Assembly (NCBI RefSeq): GCF_002980595.1
Contig: NZ_PVLQ01000030.1
Coordinates: forward strand, 23,078-87,077
Length of the DNA stretch: 64,000 nucleotides
Direction of reading: 5' to 3'
From: Malikia granosa
GTDB lineage: Bacteria > Pseudomonadota > Gammaproteobacteria > Burkholderiales > Burkholderiaceae_C
The notes beneath the pieces are model-generated. The model was not told the DNA's origin. It was given only the letters and a program-made list of their open reading frames with translations, and made no database searches. This document shows, piece after piece, positions 39,640 through 47,317 of this stretch (positions are counted from its first letter, which is position 1; each line of letters begins with the position of its first letter). The translations under genes and the position numbers were made by a program.

Positions 39640-40428
39640 CTAATACCGATTGTCACCGCTCGCGAGCAGGGTCCGGTCATCGCTGCAGGCCACGCACAGC
39701 GCCGAATAGTTGTCATGCCGGTCCGAGGCGACCCGCAAGATCCGGGCCGCCATCGCATCGAGCCAGCCCCGGCCCACCGGCTGGCGCGCGGGATGAGCAG
39801 CCAGGGTCGACTCCATGCCGGCCTCGTCGACCCATTCCCACCAGCCGTCCGAGCAGAGCAGGAACACATCGCCCGCCAGCACCTCGAAGGCCTGCGGCGA
39901 CACGCTGATCTCGAGCGGATCGGCTGAGCCTATGGCCTGGGTCAACAGATGGCGCTGCGGATGACTGCGGATCTGCCCGGCCGGCCAATAGCCGGCATCG
40001 ACCAGCTGCTGCACCAGGCTGTGGTCGCGGGTCTGGCGCAGGATGCGGCCCTGCCTGAACTGGTAGAGACGCGAGTCGCCGACATGGGCAAAGACGCCCA
40101 GCTCGCGCTCGCGGTCGAGCAGCAGCAAGGCGACCGTGGCATGCATGTCGTCGTGGGTCGCGCCAGCGGCCTTCTCGCGCCGCAGCGCCTGCTGGGCCAG
40201 CTGCAGCAGCGCGCGCGCCTGCGCGCAGGACACCTCGGGCTGGGCCTGGAAAGCCTGCAGCACCTGCTGCACCACCAGCCGGGCCGCCAGGTCGCCGCTG
40301 CCATGGCCGCCCGCGCCGTCCGACAGCACCCAGCAGGCCGCCGGGCCGGCTTGCCAGTAGCCACAGGCGTCCTCGTTGCGCAGGCGCCCGCCGGTCTCGG
40401 AGCGGTAGCAGGTATCGACTTGCAGCAT
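39640..40428 (-). CDS. PP2C-type serine/threonine phosphatase, type VI secretion associated (PppA-like)
   Basis: The 262-residue protein has the PP2C core: RNEDACGYW, LSDGAGGHGSGD, VFAHVGDSRLYQF, TRDHSLVQQLVDAG and LLCSDGWWEWVD, with the metal-binding aspartates in place. In several type VI systems PppA dephosphorylates the FHA protein phosphorylated by kinase PpkA and so turns secretion down. The FHA gene lies just upstream in the same operon, matching that circuit, but no kinase gene is present in this window. It follows the FHA gene by 59 bases and starts at ATG 40428. Confidence 0.85.
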   Translation of the reverse strand: MLQVDTCYRSETGGRLRNEDACGYWQAGPAACWVLSDGAGGHGSGDLAARLVVQQVLQAFQAQPEVSCAQARALLQLAQQALRREKAAGATHDDMHATVALLLLDRERELGVFAHVGDSRLYQFRQGRILRQTRDHSLVQQLVDAGYWPAGQIRSHPQRHLLTQAIGSADPLEISVSPQAFEVLAGDVFLLCSDGWWEWVDEAGMESTLAAHPARQPVGRGWLDAMAARILRVASDRHDNYSALCVACSDDRTLLASGDNRY

Positions 40429-40487
40429 GGGCTTCTGGGCCGGGATTTGGGATTTGGAACCTTGCCAGCAGGTCGCAGCGCGAGCGG

Positions 40488-41492
40488 CTACTGGCTGGCA
40501 GCAGCACCGGGCGACGGGTGCTGCGCCTCGCGCTGGCTCCGGGTCGCCTCGCGCAACAACTGACCGACCAGCTCCATCAGCGCCGGCGTCAGCCCGGCGG
40601 CCTGGCCCAGCGGCTGGCCCAGGCCACGCTGCAAGGCCGCCAGCAGCTCGGCCGCCGCCCGATCGGCTGGCGGCACCTGCTGCGGCGGCACGGAAACGGC
40701 GGACGCCTGCGACAAGGGAGACTGAGACTGCGGCGCGGCTGGCCTGGCTGGCGCAACGGATGCGGCTGGCGCCAGCGGCTCCGACTCCCAGGACAGCACC
40801 AAGCCCGCGCTGGAATCGCCTGGTCCCTGGCGCAGGCCGAACAGATCGTCGATCGACGCCGACTCCAGCGCCAGGCCCAGCGGATCGGTGGCGGCCGGAT
40901 CGCCCGACAAGAGCGAAGCCGATCCGGCGGCTGACGGGCTGGACGACGGGCTGGACGACAGCGGCTTGAACGGATCGGGCAGCGGAACGGGTGCCGGCTG
41001 GGCGGGCGACGCCGCAGCGGCAAACACCGCAAACGGATCATCGATGCCAGCAGTGCCAGCAGTCGCCGCCTGGCAGCGCCCCGGTGACGACAGCCGTGGC
41101 AAGGGCGATGACGGCAAGGGCTGCGCTGACTGCGCTTCCCGCGGCAGCGCCACCACCTCGAGCTCGTAGTCGCCGATCACGAGCTGCTCGCCCCCCGTCA
41201 GCGGCAAGCGCTGGCCACGCCCCAGCACCCGGCCATCGACCCGGGTCGGATTGCTGCCGAGGTCGACCAGCACATAGCCCCGGCCCTCGAACTCGATGCG
41301 CGCATGCAGCCGCGACACATGGCGCTGCGGGTCGGGCAGATGCAGCTCGCAGGCAGCGTCGCGGCCCAGGCTGCCACCGCGCGGGTCGAACTCGAAGGCC
41401 GGCACGGGCTGTCCGGCCGGCAGCGGCGCACCCTGCCAGCGCAGGACGCTGATGCGCAGGGCCGGCACCGATTCGGACAGAGGCGGCGACAT
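40488..41492 (-). CDS. FHA-domain protein of a type VI secretion cluster, shortened C terminus
   Basis: The 334-residue protein has an N-terminal FHA phosphothreonine-binding domain (about 12-112) with GRDAACELHLPDP, HVSRLHARIEF and LGSNPTRVDG, the pThr-contacting pattern. A long Ser/Pro/Ala-rich linker follows (about 120-270), then only the first part of the second domain found in TagH/Fha1 proteins (AAAELLAALQRGLG, LTPALMELVGQLLREATR). The protein stops there, where TagH homologues continue for roughly another hundred residues. It may still bind phosphorylated partners, but the truncated domain is likely inactive. It follows the second hcp gene by 12 bases. Confidence 0.8.
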   Translation of the reverse strand: MSPPLSESVPALRISVLRWQGAPLPAGQPVPAFEFDPRGGSLGRDAACELHLPDPQRHVSRLHARIEFEGRGYVLVDLGSNPTRVDGRVLGRGQRLPLTGGEQLVIGDYELEVVALPREAQSAQPLPSSPLPRLSSPGRCQAATAGTAGIDDPFAVFAAAASPAQPAPVPLPDPFKPLSSSPSSSPSAAGSASLLSGDPAATDPLGLALESASIDDLFGLRQGPGDSSAGLVLSWESEPLAPAASVAPARPAAPQSQSPLSQASAVSVPPQQVPPADRAAAELLAALQRGLGQPLGQAAGLTPALMELVGQLLREATRSQREAQHPSPGAAASQ

Positions 41493-41504
41493 TGCCAGTC
41501 CTTC

Positions 41505-41996
41505 TCAGGGCGGGCCGTTGAGCACGGCCTCGAAGGTATGGACGCCAGCCCCGCCGCCGGTCCTGAGCTGGGGCAGGTACTCGACCCGGATCTTCTGGAA
41601 ACTCAGCGCCAGCTCCTCGGTCAGGATCGTGCTGTCCTCGCCCTCGCCGCCCCGGATGCGCTGCTGCACCAGCCGCGCATTCTCGACCGTGAGGGTGAAG
41701 CAGGCCAGCGGCTCGCCACCGGCCTTGCGCACCGTCAGCACCGCCTTGCGGATCGGCTCGTTGGCGCGCAAGGCCGACATCAGCGCCGTGCTCGCGCTGT
41801 CGACCCGCTTGGCCACGCGCAGCAGCTCGACATTGGTGCGCCCGGTCGGCAGGCCGAAGGCATCGCCCGGACTGTCCATGCCCCAGGACCAGGAGATCAC
41901 ATCGATTTCCCCCGGATGGGACTTGTCCTGGGACTCACCGCGCAGCAGGCCCTGTCGGCTGCCCTCGATGCGCAGGAAGATGTCGCGCTGGGCCAT
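41505..41996 (-). CDS. hcp: Hcp-family type VI secretion tube protein, first paralogue
   Basis: The 163-residue protein begins MAQRDIFLRIEGSRQG and shows the Hcp hallmarks DKSHPGEIDVISWSWGM and the second half ILTEELALSFQKIRVEY. Hcp forms hexameric rings that stack into the ejected tube. It shares pattern but not detail with the next gene, so the two are divergent paralogues rather than recent duplicates. Compared with its neighbour it lacks the glycine-serine loop. It may be a specialised tube subunit or an effector carrier. Confidence 0.88.
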   Translation of the reverse strand: MAQRDIFLRIEGSRQGLLRGESQDKSHPGEIDVISWSWGMDSPGDAFGLPTGRTNVELLRVAKRVDSASTALMSALRANEPIRKAVLTVRKAGGEPLACFTLTVENARLVQQRIRGGEGEDSTILTEELALSFQKIRVEYLPQLRTGGGAGVHTFEAVLNGPP

Positions 41997-42034
41997 GGCA
42001 AATCGCTCGCGGCAAGCAGTGAAGCGCGGCAGAC

Positions 42035-42523
42035 TCAACCGGCCGACGCATTCTCGGCGATGTCCCAGGCCGCGATCTTGGCGCCGCCCTGCTTGCCGCC
42101 CTTGGGGCTCTGGGTCTGGTACTCGAACTTGAACTCGGCGAAATTGAGCTTGAGGGTCTCGGTCAGGCGGTCCGCGCTGCCGCTGGCACCGGTCGCGAGC
42201 TCGCTGACGATGACCTCGCGCAGAGTGATCCGGAGGTATTCGAGCGGCGCCTCGCCCGCCTTGCGCACCACCAGCACCGCCTGGTCGAAATGGGTGCCCT
42301 TGCAGCAGCCCAGCATCAACGCATGGGTCGCGGCATCGACATACTTGGTCAGGCTCAGGTCCTGCACGCTGACCTTGCCCGATCCGCCGCCGCTGCCCAT
42401 GTGGGTGGTGCCGCTTTGCGACATGCCCCAGGACCAGGACAGGATGTCGATCTCGCCCTTGTGCGACTTGTCCGTGGACTCGCCCTCCACGCCCTCGATT
42501 TTCAGGAACATGTCGATGGCCAT
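42035..42523 (-). CDS. hcp: Hcp-family type VI secretion tube protein, second paralogue
   Basis: The 162-residue Hcp begins MAIDMFLKIEGVEGESTDKSHKG and contains EIDILSWSWGMSQSGTTHMG, the classic Hcp1 wording, then a flexible GSGGGSGK loop and the C-terminal strand LNFAEFKFEYQTQ. AGGGAGA is well placed before the ATG. It is the likelier main tube protein of the pair. It lies 101 bases after tssC, a gap large enough for a promoter, so hcp expression may exceed that of the sheath genes. Confidence 0.92.
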   Translation of the reverse strand: MAIDMFLKIEGVEGESTDKSHKGEIDILSWSWGMSQSGTTHMGSGGGSGKVSVQDLSLTKYVDAATHALMLGCCKGTHFDQAVLVVRKAGEAPLEYLRITLREVIVSELATGASGSADRLTETLKLNFAEFKFEYQTQSPKGGKQGGAKIAAWDIAENASAG

Positions 42524-42624
42524 AGCCGTTCTCCCTGTTTGATGGTCCACGCAGCGCTGAAAAGGCACCGGCGAGGTGGACCTCGACCGCCGGCACCACA
42601 TCGTTCAGCCGCCAGCGGTCGGGC

Positions 42625-44169
42625 TCAGGCCGACTTCTCGCTCGGCAGCCGCGAGACCAGGCGCAGCGACACCGTCAGCCCCTCGAGCTGGTAATGCGGG
42701 CGCAAGTAGAAGCGCGAGCGGTAGTAGCCCGGATCGCCCTCGACCGGCTCGATCACCACCTCGGCCGCCGCCAGCGGACGCCGGGCCTTGGTCTGCTCGG
42801 AAGAATGCGCCGGGTCGCCATCGACATAGTTCATGATCCAATCCTGCAGCCAGCGCTCCATCGCGTCGCGGTCCTTGAAGGAGCCAAGCTTGTCGCGCAC
42901 GATGCACTTGAGGTAATGGGCAAAGCGGCAGCAGGCGAACAGATAGGGCAAGCGGGCGGCGAGCCGGGCGTTGGCGCTGGCGTCGGGGTCGTCGTATTCG
43001 GCGGGCTTCTGCAGCGACTGGGCGCCGATGAAGGCCGCGAAATCCGAATGCTTGCGGTGGATCAGCGGCATGAAGCCGCTCCTGGCCAGCTCGGCCTCGC
43101 GCCGGTCGCTGATCGCGATCTCGGTCGGGCACTTGATGTCGACGCCACCGTCGTCGGTCGGGAAGGCATGGACCGGCAACCCTTCGACCGCCCCGCCCGA
43201 CTCGATGCCGCGGATGCGCGAGCACCAGCCATATTCCTTGAAGGAGCGGTTGATGTTGACCGCCATCGCGTAGGCGGCATTGGCCCAGCAGTACTTGCCG
43301 TGGTCCGCCGCCCCGGTGTCCTCCTCGAAGTCGAAGGCGTCGAGCGGATGGGTGCGCGCGCCATAGGGCAGCCGGGCCAGGAAGCGCGGCAGCGCCAGCC
43401 CCAGGTAGCGCGCGTCCTCGCTCTCGCGCAGCGCGCGCCAGGCCGCGTACTCGGGGGTGGAGAAGATCTTGCCGAGGTCGCGCGGATTGGCCAGCTCCTG
43501 CCAGCTGTCCATCTGCAGCACGGCCGGCGCGGCCCCGGCGATGAAGGGCGCATGGGCCGCCGCCGCGATCCGGGCCAGCTCGCCGAGCAGCTCGGTGTCG
43601 GGCGGGCTGTGGTCGAAGTAGTAGTCGCCGATCAGGCAACCGAAGGGCTCGCCACCGAGCTGGCCATATTCCTCCTCGTAGACCTTCTTGAACAGCGGGC
43701 TCTGGTCCCAGCTCGTGCCCTTGAACTTCCTGAGCGTGCGCCCGAGCTCGGCCTTGGAGACATCGAGCACCCGGATCTTGAGCCCCTCGTCGGTCTCGCT
43801 GTGGCTGACCAGATGCTGCAGGCCGCGCCAGGCGCCCTCGAGGCGCTGGAATTCGGGGTGATGCAGGATCAGGTTGAGCTGCTCGGACAGCTTGCGGTCG
43901 AGCACGGCAATCAGGGACTCGATGGTCCGGACGGCGTCCTGGCCGACCTGGCTGGCCGGCTCGGCGGGCAGGAGGGCATCGCGCTGCGCCAGGGCCTGCC
44001 GGGCCAGGGTCTGGACCGCGCGCAGCACCGCCTGGCGGGCTGGCTCCGACTTGGGCTTGAACTCGCGGCGCAGCCGCTCGGCCAGCGCTTGCGGGCCCTG
44101 CGGCAGCGCGGGCAGCTGCCCGGCATGGGGCTGGGGCTGGGGCTGGGACGGGAAAGGCAGATTCGACAT
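42625..44169 (-). CDS. tssC: Type VI secretion contractile sheath large subunit TssC
   Basis: The 514-residue protein has the EvpB/VipB signature, including IRVLDVSKAELGRTLRKF, EYGQLGGEPFGCLIGDYYF, the segment KIFSTPEYAAWRALRESEDA and a C-terminal YYRSRFYLRPHYQLEGLTVSL. With TssB it builds the sheath whose contraction drives the Hcp tube. The start MSNLPF is followed by a Pro/Gln-rich leader (PSQPQPQPHAGQLP) longer than in most TssC. It lies 23 bases after tssB. Confidence 0.93.
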   Translation of the reverse strand: MSNLPFPSQPQPQPHAGQLPALPQGPQALAERLRREFKPKSEPARQAVLRAVQTLARQALAQRDALLPAEPASQVGQDAVRTIESLIAVLDRKLSEQLNLILHHPEFQRLEGAWRGLQHLVSHSETDEGLKIRVLDVSKAELGRTLRKFKGTSWDQSPLFKKVYEEEYGQLGGEPFGCLIGDYYFDHSPPDTELLGELARIAAAAHAPFIAGAAPAVLQMDSWQELANPRDLGKIFSTPEYAAWRALRESEDARYLGLALPRFLARLPYGARTHPLDAFDFEEDTGAADHGKYCWANAAYAMAVNINRSFKEYGWCSRIRGIESGGAVEGLPVHAFPTDDGGVDIKCPTEIAISDRREAELARSGFMPLIHRKHSDFAAFIGAQSLQKPAEYDDPDASANARLAARLPYLFACCRFAHYLKCIVRDKLGSFKDRDAMERWLQDWIMNYVDGDPAHSSEQTKARRPLAAAEVVIEPVEGDPGYYRSRFYLRPHYQLEGLTVSLRLVSRLPSEKSA

Positions 44170-44192
44170 GGCGATCACCTCCTGGACGGGGT

Positions 44193-44726
44193 TCAGCCCT
44201 GGCCTTCGGTCTTGCCGGGCTCGGGCAGGGCCGGACAGGCCGCGAGCGACTCGAGCCAGGCCGGATCGCCCAGCAGCTGGGCGATCAGCTCCTCGGCGCC
44301 GGCCTTGCCGTCCATGTAGGCAAGCAGGTCGGCGAGCTGCTGGCGCGCCAGCAACAACTGCTGCAGGGCATCGACCTGGCGCGCTATCGCCTCGGGCGAG
44401 AAGTCGTCCATGCACTCGAAGTTCAACTCGACCTTGAGCTGGCCCTCACCGCTCAGGGCATCGGGGACCTGCAAGGCGAGCCGGGGGCCGATGGCCTGCA
44501 GGCGCTGGTCGAAATTGTCGACATCGAACTCGAGGAACTTGCGCTCGGCCAGCGGGACTGCCGGGGTCGCCGCTGAAGCGGCCGGCTGGCCCGACAGGTC
44601 GGCCAGCACCCCCATCACGAACGGCAGCTGGACCCGTTTCTCGGCGCCGTAGAGCTCGACCTCGTATTCGATCTGGACCCGCGACGCACGATTGCGCGCC
44701 ATGAATTTCTGGCTGCTTTCCGGCAT
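44193..44726 (-). CDS. tssB: Type VI secretion contractile sheath small subunit TssB
   Basis: The 177-residue protein matches VipA/TssB: NRASRVQIEYEVELYGAEKR near the start, LPFVMGVLADLSGQ, and ERKFLEFDVDNFDQRLQ. I start at ATG 44726 because GGAGG lies six bases upstream of it; an ATG two codons earlier directly abuts that site. TssB pairs with TssC in the sheath. The intervening gap to tssC is 23 bases and the pair is certainly co-transcribed. Confidence 0.92.
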   Translation of the reverse strand: MPESSQKFMARNRASRVQIEYEVELYGAEKRVQLPFVMGVLADLSGQPAASAATPAVPLAERKFLEFDVDNFDQRLQAIGPRLALQVPDALSGEGQLKVELNFECMDDFSPEAIARQVDALQQLLLARQQLADLLAYMDGKAGAEELIAQLLGDPAWLESLAACPALPEPGKTEGQG

Positions 44727-44789
44727 ATCCATCCTCCCGTCCCTGAAACCCCGAGCCCATGCGAAGCGGGCACATTAGCAGAGAAGCGA

Positions 44790-45896
44790 TCAATCGTCAT
44801 CCCTGGCGATCTTCGCGCCAACGACCTTCTCGGCCTGATCGAGTCCATCGGGCGCCATGTCGCGCAGCAATTCCAGAAAGCCCATCTGCATCATCCGCTG
44901 CGCCCGGCGCAACAGGATCTGGACCGGATTGGTGGGCTCGTTCTTTTCGAGATACTGGCACAGGATGTCCAGCATTTCAACGACCTGCTGTCGGCTATTG
45001 ATGGCTCCTGGGAATTGGACGGCAGGCCCCTCCCGGGATAATTGCACCGAACTGGCTGGCAACTCGGCAGCGTCGAAACCAGCTCCCGGGAGGTCTGGGA
45101 TGGGAGCCGGCGCGGTGGCCGTGGCCGCGATCTGGGCCACCGCCTGGGCCACGCTGTCGAGCATGTGCTGCAGCCGGGACAGGTCCGGCATCGACACCTC
45201 GGCGCTGCGCCCCCCCTGCCGCTCGCCGCGCGAACAAGCCAGCCGATCGGCCAGGACAGCCCGGATCGCCTCGAGCTGCTGCGGCGCCTCCCGGGCCGCG
45301 GCCGCCAGTTCGGGCGCCAGCCGCAGCGCGACTTCCAGCCGGGCCATGGCCTCGCTGGCGGGTGGCCTGGCCTCGCCGGGCAGGGGCTCGAGGCGGCCTT
45401 GCGCCAGCTCGAGCTCGCGCACCGTCAGGCGGCCATGCTGGCGCGAGTCGAGCAGCCAGCTGGCGCGGACATCGCCCGCGACCGCGTCGAGCGCCCCGAG
45501 AGCGGCCAGCGCATTGAGGCGCATGGTCGGGTCGCCGTCGTCCGGGTCGAGCCGCGGATGGACCCCGTCCCAGTAGTCCTGCAGCAGCAGCTCGATCAGG
45601 CCCAGCCCCTGCCGGATGGCAGGGAAACCCTCGAGATGCAGCAGGGCCCGGGTCAGCCAGACGGCCAGCCGCAGGTCCTTGCTGCGCAGCAACAGGGCCT
45701 GCGCCCGCTCGCGCACCTCGGCCCAGGCGATCGGCGCGCCTTCGGGCTCGGTCCTGCCACCGTCCTGGCTGCGGAATCCGGGCCCTGGCCGCTCCCGCAG
45801 TGCTTGCTCGAGCAACAGGAAGTCCGGGTCGTATTCCAGGTCGGGGCCGCAGGGACAGTCGGCAGACAGCGGCGCGCGCCATTGCTCCAGAATCAT
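44790..45896 (-). CDS. tssA: Type VI secretion TssA-like protein (ImpA N-terminal domain)
   Basis: The 368-residue protein has the ImpA N-terminal pattern: MILEQWRAPLSADCPCGPDLEYDPDFLLL, then AWAEVRERAQALLLRSKDLRLAVWLTRALLHLEG and DYWDGVHPRLDPDDGDPTMRLNAL in overlapping order (around residues 60-140). TssA caps the growing sheath and helps assembly. The C-terminal segment ends SRQQVVEMLDILCQYLEKNEPTNPVQ, typical of short TssA forms. It heads the cluster, divergent from galU with 74 bases between starts. Confidence 0.88.
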   Translation of the reverse strand: MILEQWRAPLSADCPCGPDLEYDPDFLLLEQALRERPGPGFRSQDGGRTEPEGAPIAWAEVRERAQALLLRSKDLRLAVWLTRALLHLEGFPAIRQGLGLIELLLQDYWDGVHPRLDPDDGDPTMRLNALAALGALDAVAGDVRASWLLDSRQHGRLTVRELELAQGRLEPLPGEARPPASEAMARLEVALRLAPELAAAAREAPQQLEAIRAVLADRLACSRGERQGGRSAEVSMPDLSRLQHMLDSVAQAVAQIAATATAPAPIPDLPGAGFDAAELPASSVQLSREGPAVQFPGAINSRQQVVEMLDILCQYLEKNEPTNPVQILLRRAQRMMQMGFLELLRDMAPDGLDQAEKVVGAKIARDDD

Positions 45897-45970
45897 GGCA
45901 ATTTTTATAGCATAGTGAGTGTCAAATCCCAACCGTAGAATCAACCGTCTCCATTTCCAATTAGACACCC

Positions 45971-46843
45971 ATGAACGCACCGATACGCAAGGCCGTTTTC
46001 CCGATTGCCGGTCTTGGCACCCGATTCCTGCCCGCCACCAAGGCCAGCGCCAAGGAAATGCTGCCCGTGGTCGACAAGCCGCTGATCCAGTACGCGGTCG
46101 AGGAGGCCTATGCCGCCGGCATCCGCCAGATGATCTTCGTCACCGGCCGCACCAAGCGCAGCATCGAGGACCATTTCGACACCGCCTATGAACTCGAGAG
46201 CGAACTCGAAGCCGCCGGCAAGACCGCCCTGCTCCAGGTCGCGCGCTCGATCGCGCCCGACGACATGACCTGCGTCTACGTGCGCCAGCCGCGCGCGCTG
46301 GGCCTGGGCCACGCCGTGCTGTGCGCCAAGGAACTGGTCGGCAACGAGGCCTTCGCCGTGCTGCTGGCCGACGACCTGATGGTGGGCAAGCCGCCGGTGA
46401 TGGCGCAGATGGTGCAGCAATTCGCCGAATGGCGCGCCAGCCTGCTGGCGGTGCAGGACGTGCCGCGCGAGCACACCAAGCGCTACGGCATCGTCTCGGG
46501 CCAGCAAGTGGCCGAGAACATGCTCGACCTGTCGGGCATCGTCGAGAAGCCGGCGCCCGAAGTCGCGCCGACCACGCTGGCCGTGGCCGGTCGCTACATC
46601 CTGACACCCGGCATCTTCAAGGAGCTCGAGAACCTGCCGCGCGGCGTCGGTGGCGAGATCCAGCTGACCGACGGCATCGCGCAGCTGCTGCGGCGCGAGA
46701 AGGTGTTTGCCTACCGCTACCAGGGCAAGCGCTACGACTGCGGCAGCAAGCTCGGCTTCCTGCAGGCCACGGTCGACCTGGGACGCGAGCACGACGAGGT
46801 CGGCGCCGACTTCACGGCCTGGCTGGAACAGCAGGTCTGCTGA
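45971..46843 (+). CDS. galU: UTP-glucose-1-phosphate uridylyltransferase
   Basis: The 290-residue enzyme makes UDP-glucose from UTP and glucose-1-phosphate. It has the nucleotidyltransferase signature [21 protein letters not shown] (residues about 12-32), the DDL metal-binding segment in LLADDLMVG, and [17 protein letters not shown] near the end. UDP-glucose feeds the ugd gene at the right end of the window and hence polysaccharide synthesis. A TAGAAT (45936-45941) upstream may be its -10. The gene is convergent with holC through a perfect 10-base hairpin. Confidence 0.95.
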   Translation: MNAPIRKAVFPIAGLGTRFLPATKASAKEMLPVVDKPLIQYAVEEAYAAGIRQMIFVTGRTKRSIEDHFDTAYELESELEAAGKTALLQVARSIAPDDMTCVYVRQPRALGLGHAVLCAKELVGNEAFAVLLADDLMVGKPPVMAQMVQQFAEWRASLLAVQDVPREHTKRYGIVSGQQVAENMLDLSGIVEKPAPEVAPTTLAVAGRYILTPGIFKELENLPRGVGGEIQLTDGIAQLLRREKVFAYRYQGKRYDCGSKLGFLQATVDLGREHDEVGADFTAWLEQQVC

Positions 46844-46848
46844 AGCCC

Positions 46849-46872
46849 AGCGGCCCGGCTAACCGGGCCGCT
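46849..46872. terminator. Perfect 10-base hairpin between galU and holC
   Basis: AGCGGCCCGG (46849-46858), loop CTAA, CCGGGCCGCT (46863-46872). It lies in the gap between the convergent stops and ends on the first base of the holC stop. No T run follows, so it may block read-through from both sides or be a simple GC stem. Confidence 0.5.
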
Positions 46873-47315
46873 CAGGCCGCGGCAGCCGCGTCGTGGCGCT
46901 TGATGCCATGGCCTTGCGCGGTGTAGGCACGCCAGCGCAGCCGGGCGGCATCGCGCCCGGGCTGGTCCAGGCCGACAATCTCGACCACCTTGCGGTAGCC
47001 GGCATAGGCCGGCGGCAGCTCGGGCAGGGGCAGGACATTGACCAGCACCTCGGCGCCAGGCCACGCGACCGCCTGGTCGGCGATCAGGATCGGCGAATGG
47101 GCGCGCACAGCGTCATCGGCGTCCCAGCGCGCATGGGCCATGAAGTCCTCGGGCGCGAAGGTCCAGAGCGCCTGGTCGAGCTCGTGCGCCAGGTCGGGCG
47201 GCACGCAGACCAGCGCGCTCATGCCGGCCTGGCGCACCTTGCGCAGCAGGCGCAACAGGTAGCGCAGCGGATCGGGCACGTTGAAGTGGAAGGCCACTTC
47301 GGGCTGGAGCGACAT
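46872..47315 (-). CDS. holC: DNA polymerase III subunit chi
   Basis: The 147-residue protein has the HolC pattern: VAFHFNVPDPLRYLLRLLRK, the central VCVPPDLAHELDQALWTF, and HSPILIADQ followed by VLVNVLPLPELPPAYAGY. Chi links the clamp loader to SSB on the lagging strand. It begins two bases after the pepA stop in the same - strand unit, the usual order pepA-holC in proteobacteria. Confidence 0.92.
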   Translation of the reverse strand: MSLQPEVAFHFNVPDPLRYLLRLLRKVRQAGMSALVCVPPDLAHELDQALWTFAPEDFMAHARWDADDAVRAHSPILIADQAVAWPGAEVLVNVLPLPELPPAYAGYRKVVEIVGLDQPGRDAARLRWRAYTAQGHGIKRHDAAAAA

Positions 47316-47317
47316 GC

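Noticed and set aside
40441..40470. GGGATTTGGGATTTGG tandem as a regulatory repeat
   Set aside because: It is a very short tandem between the FHA and phosphatase genes without symmetry or recurrence elsewhere.
46990..47000. GCGGTAGC in the holC coding region as an ops element
   Set aside because: It lies inside a coding gene on the opposite strand and is explained by Gly-Tyr-Arg codons. The same applies to copies within yjbH.
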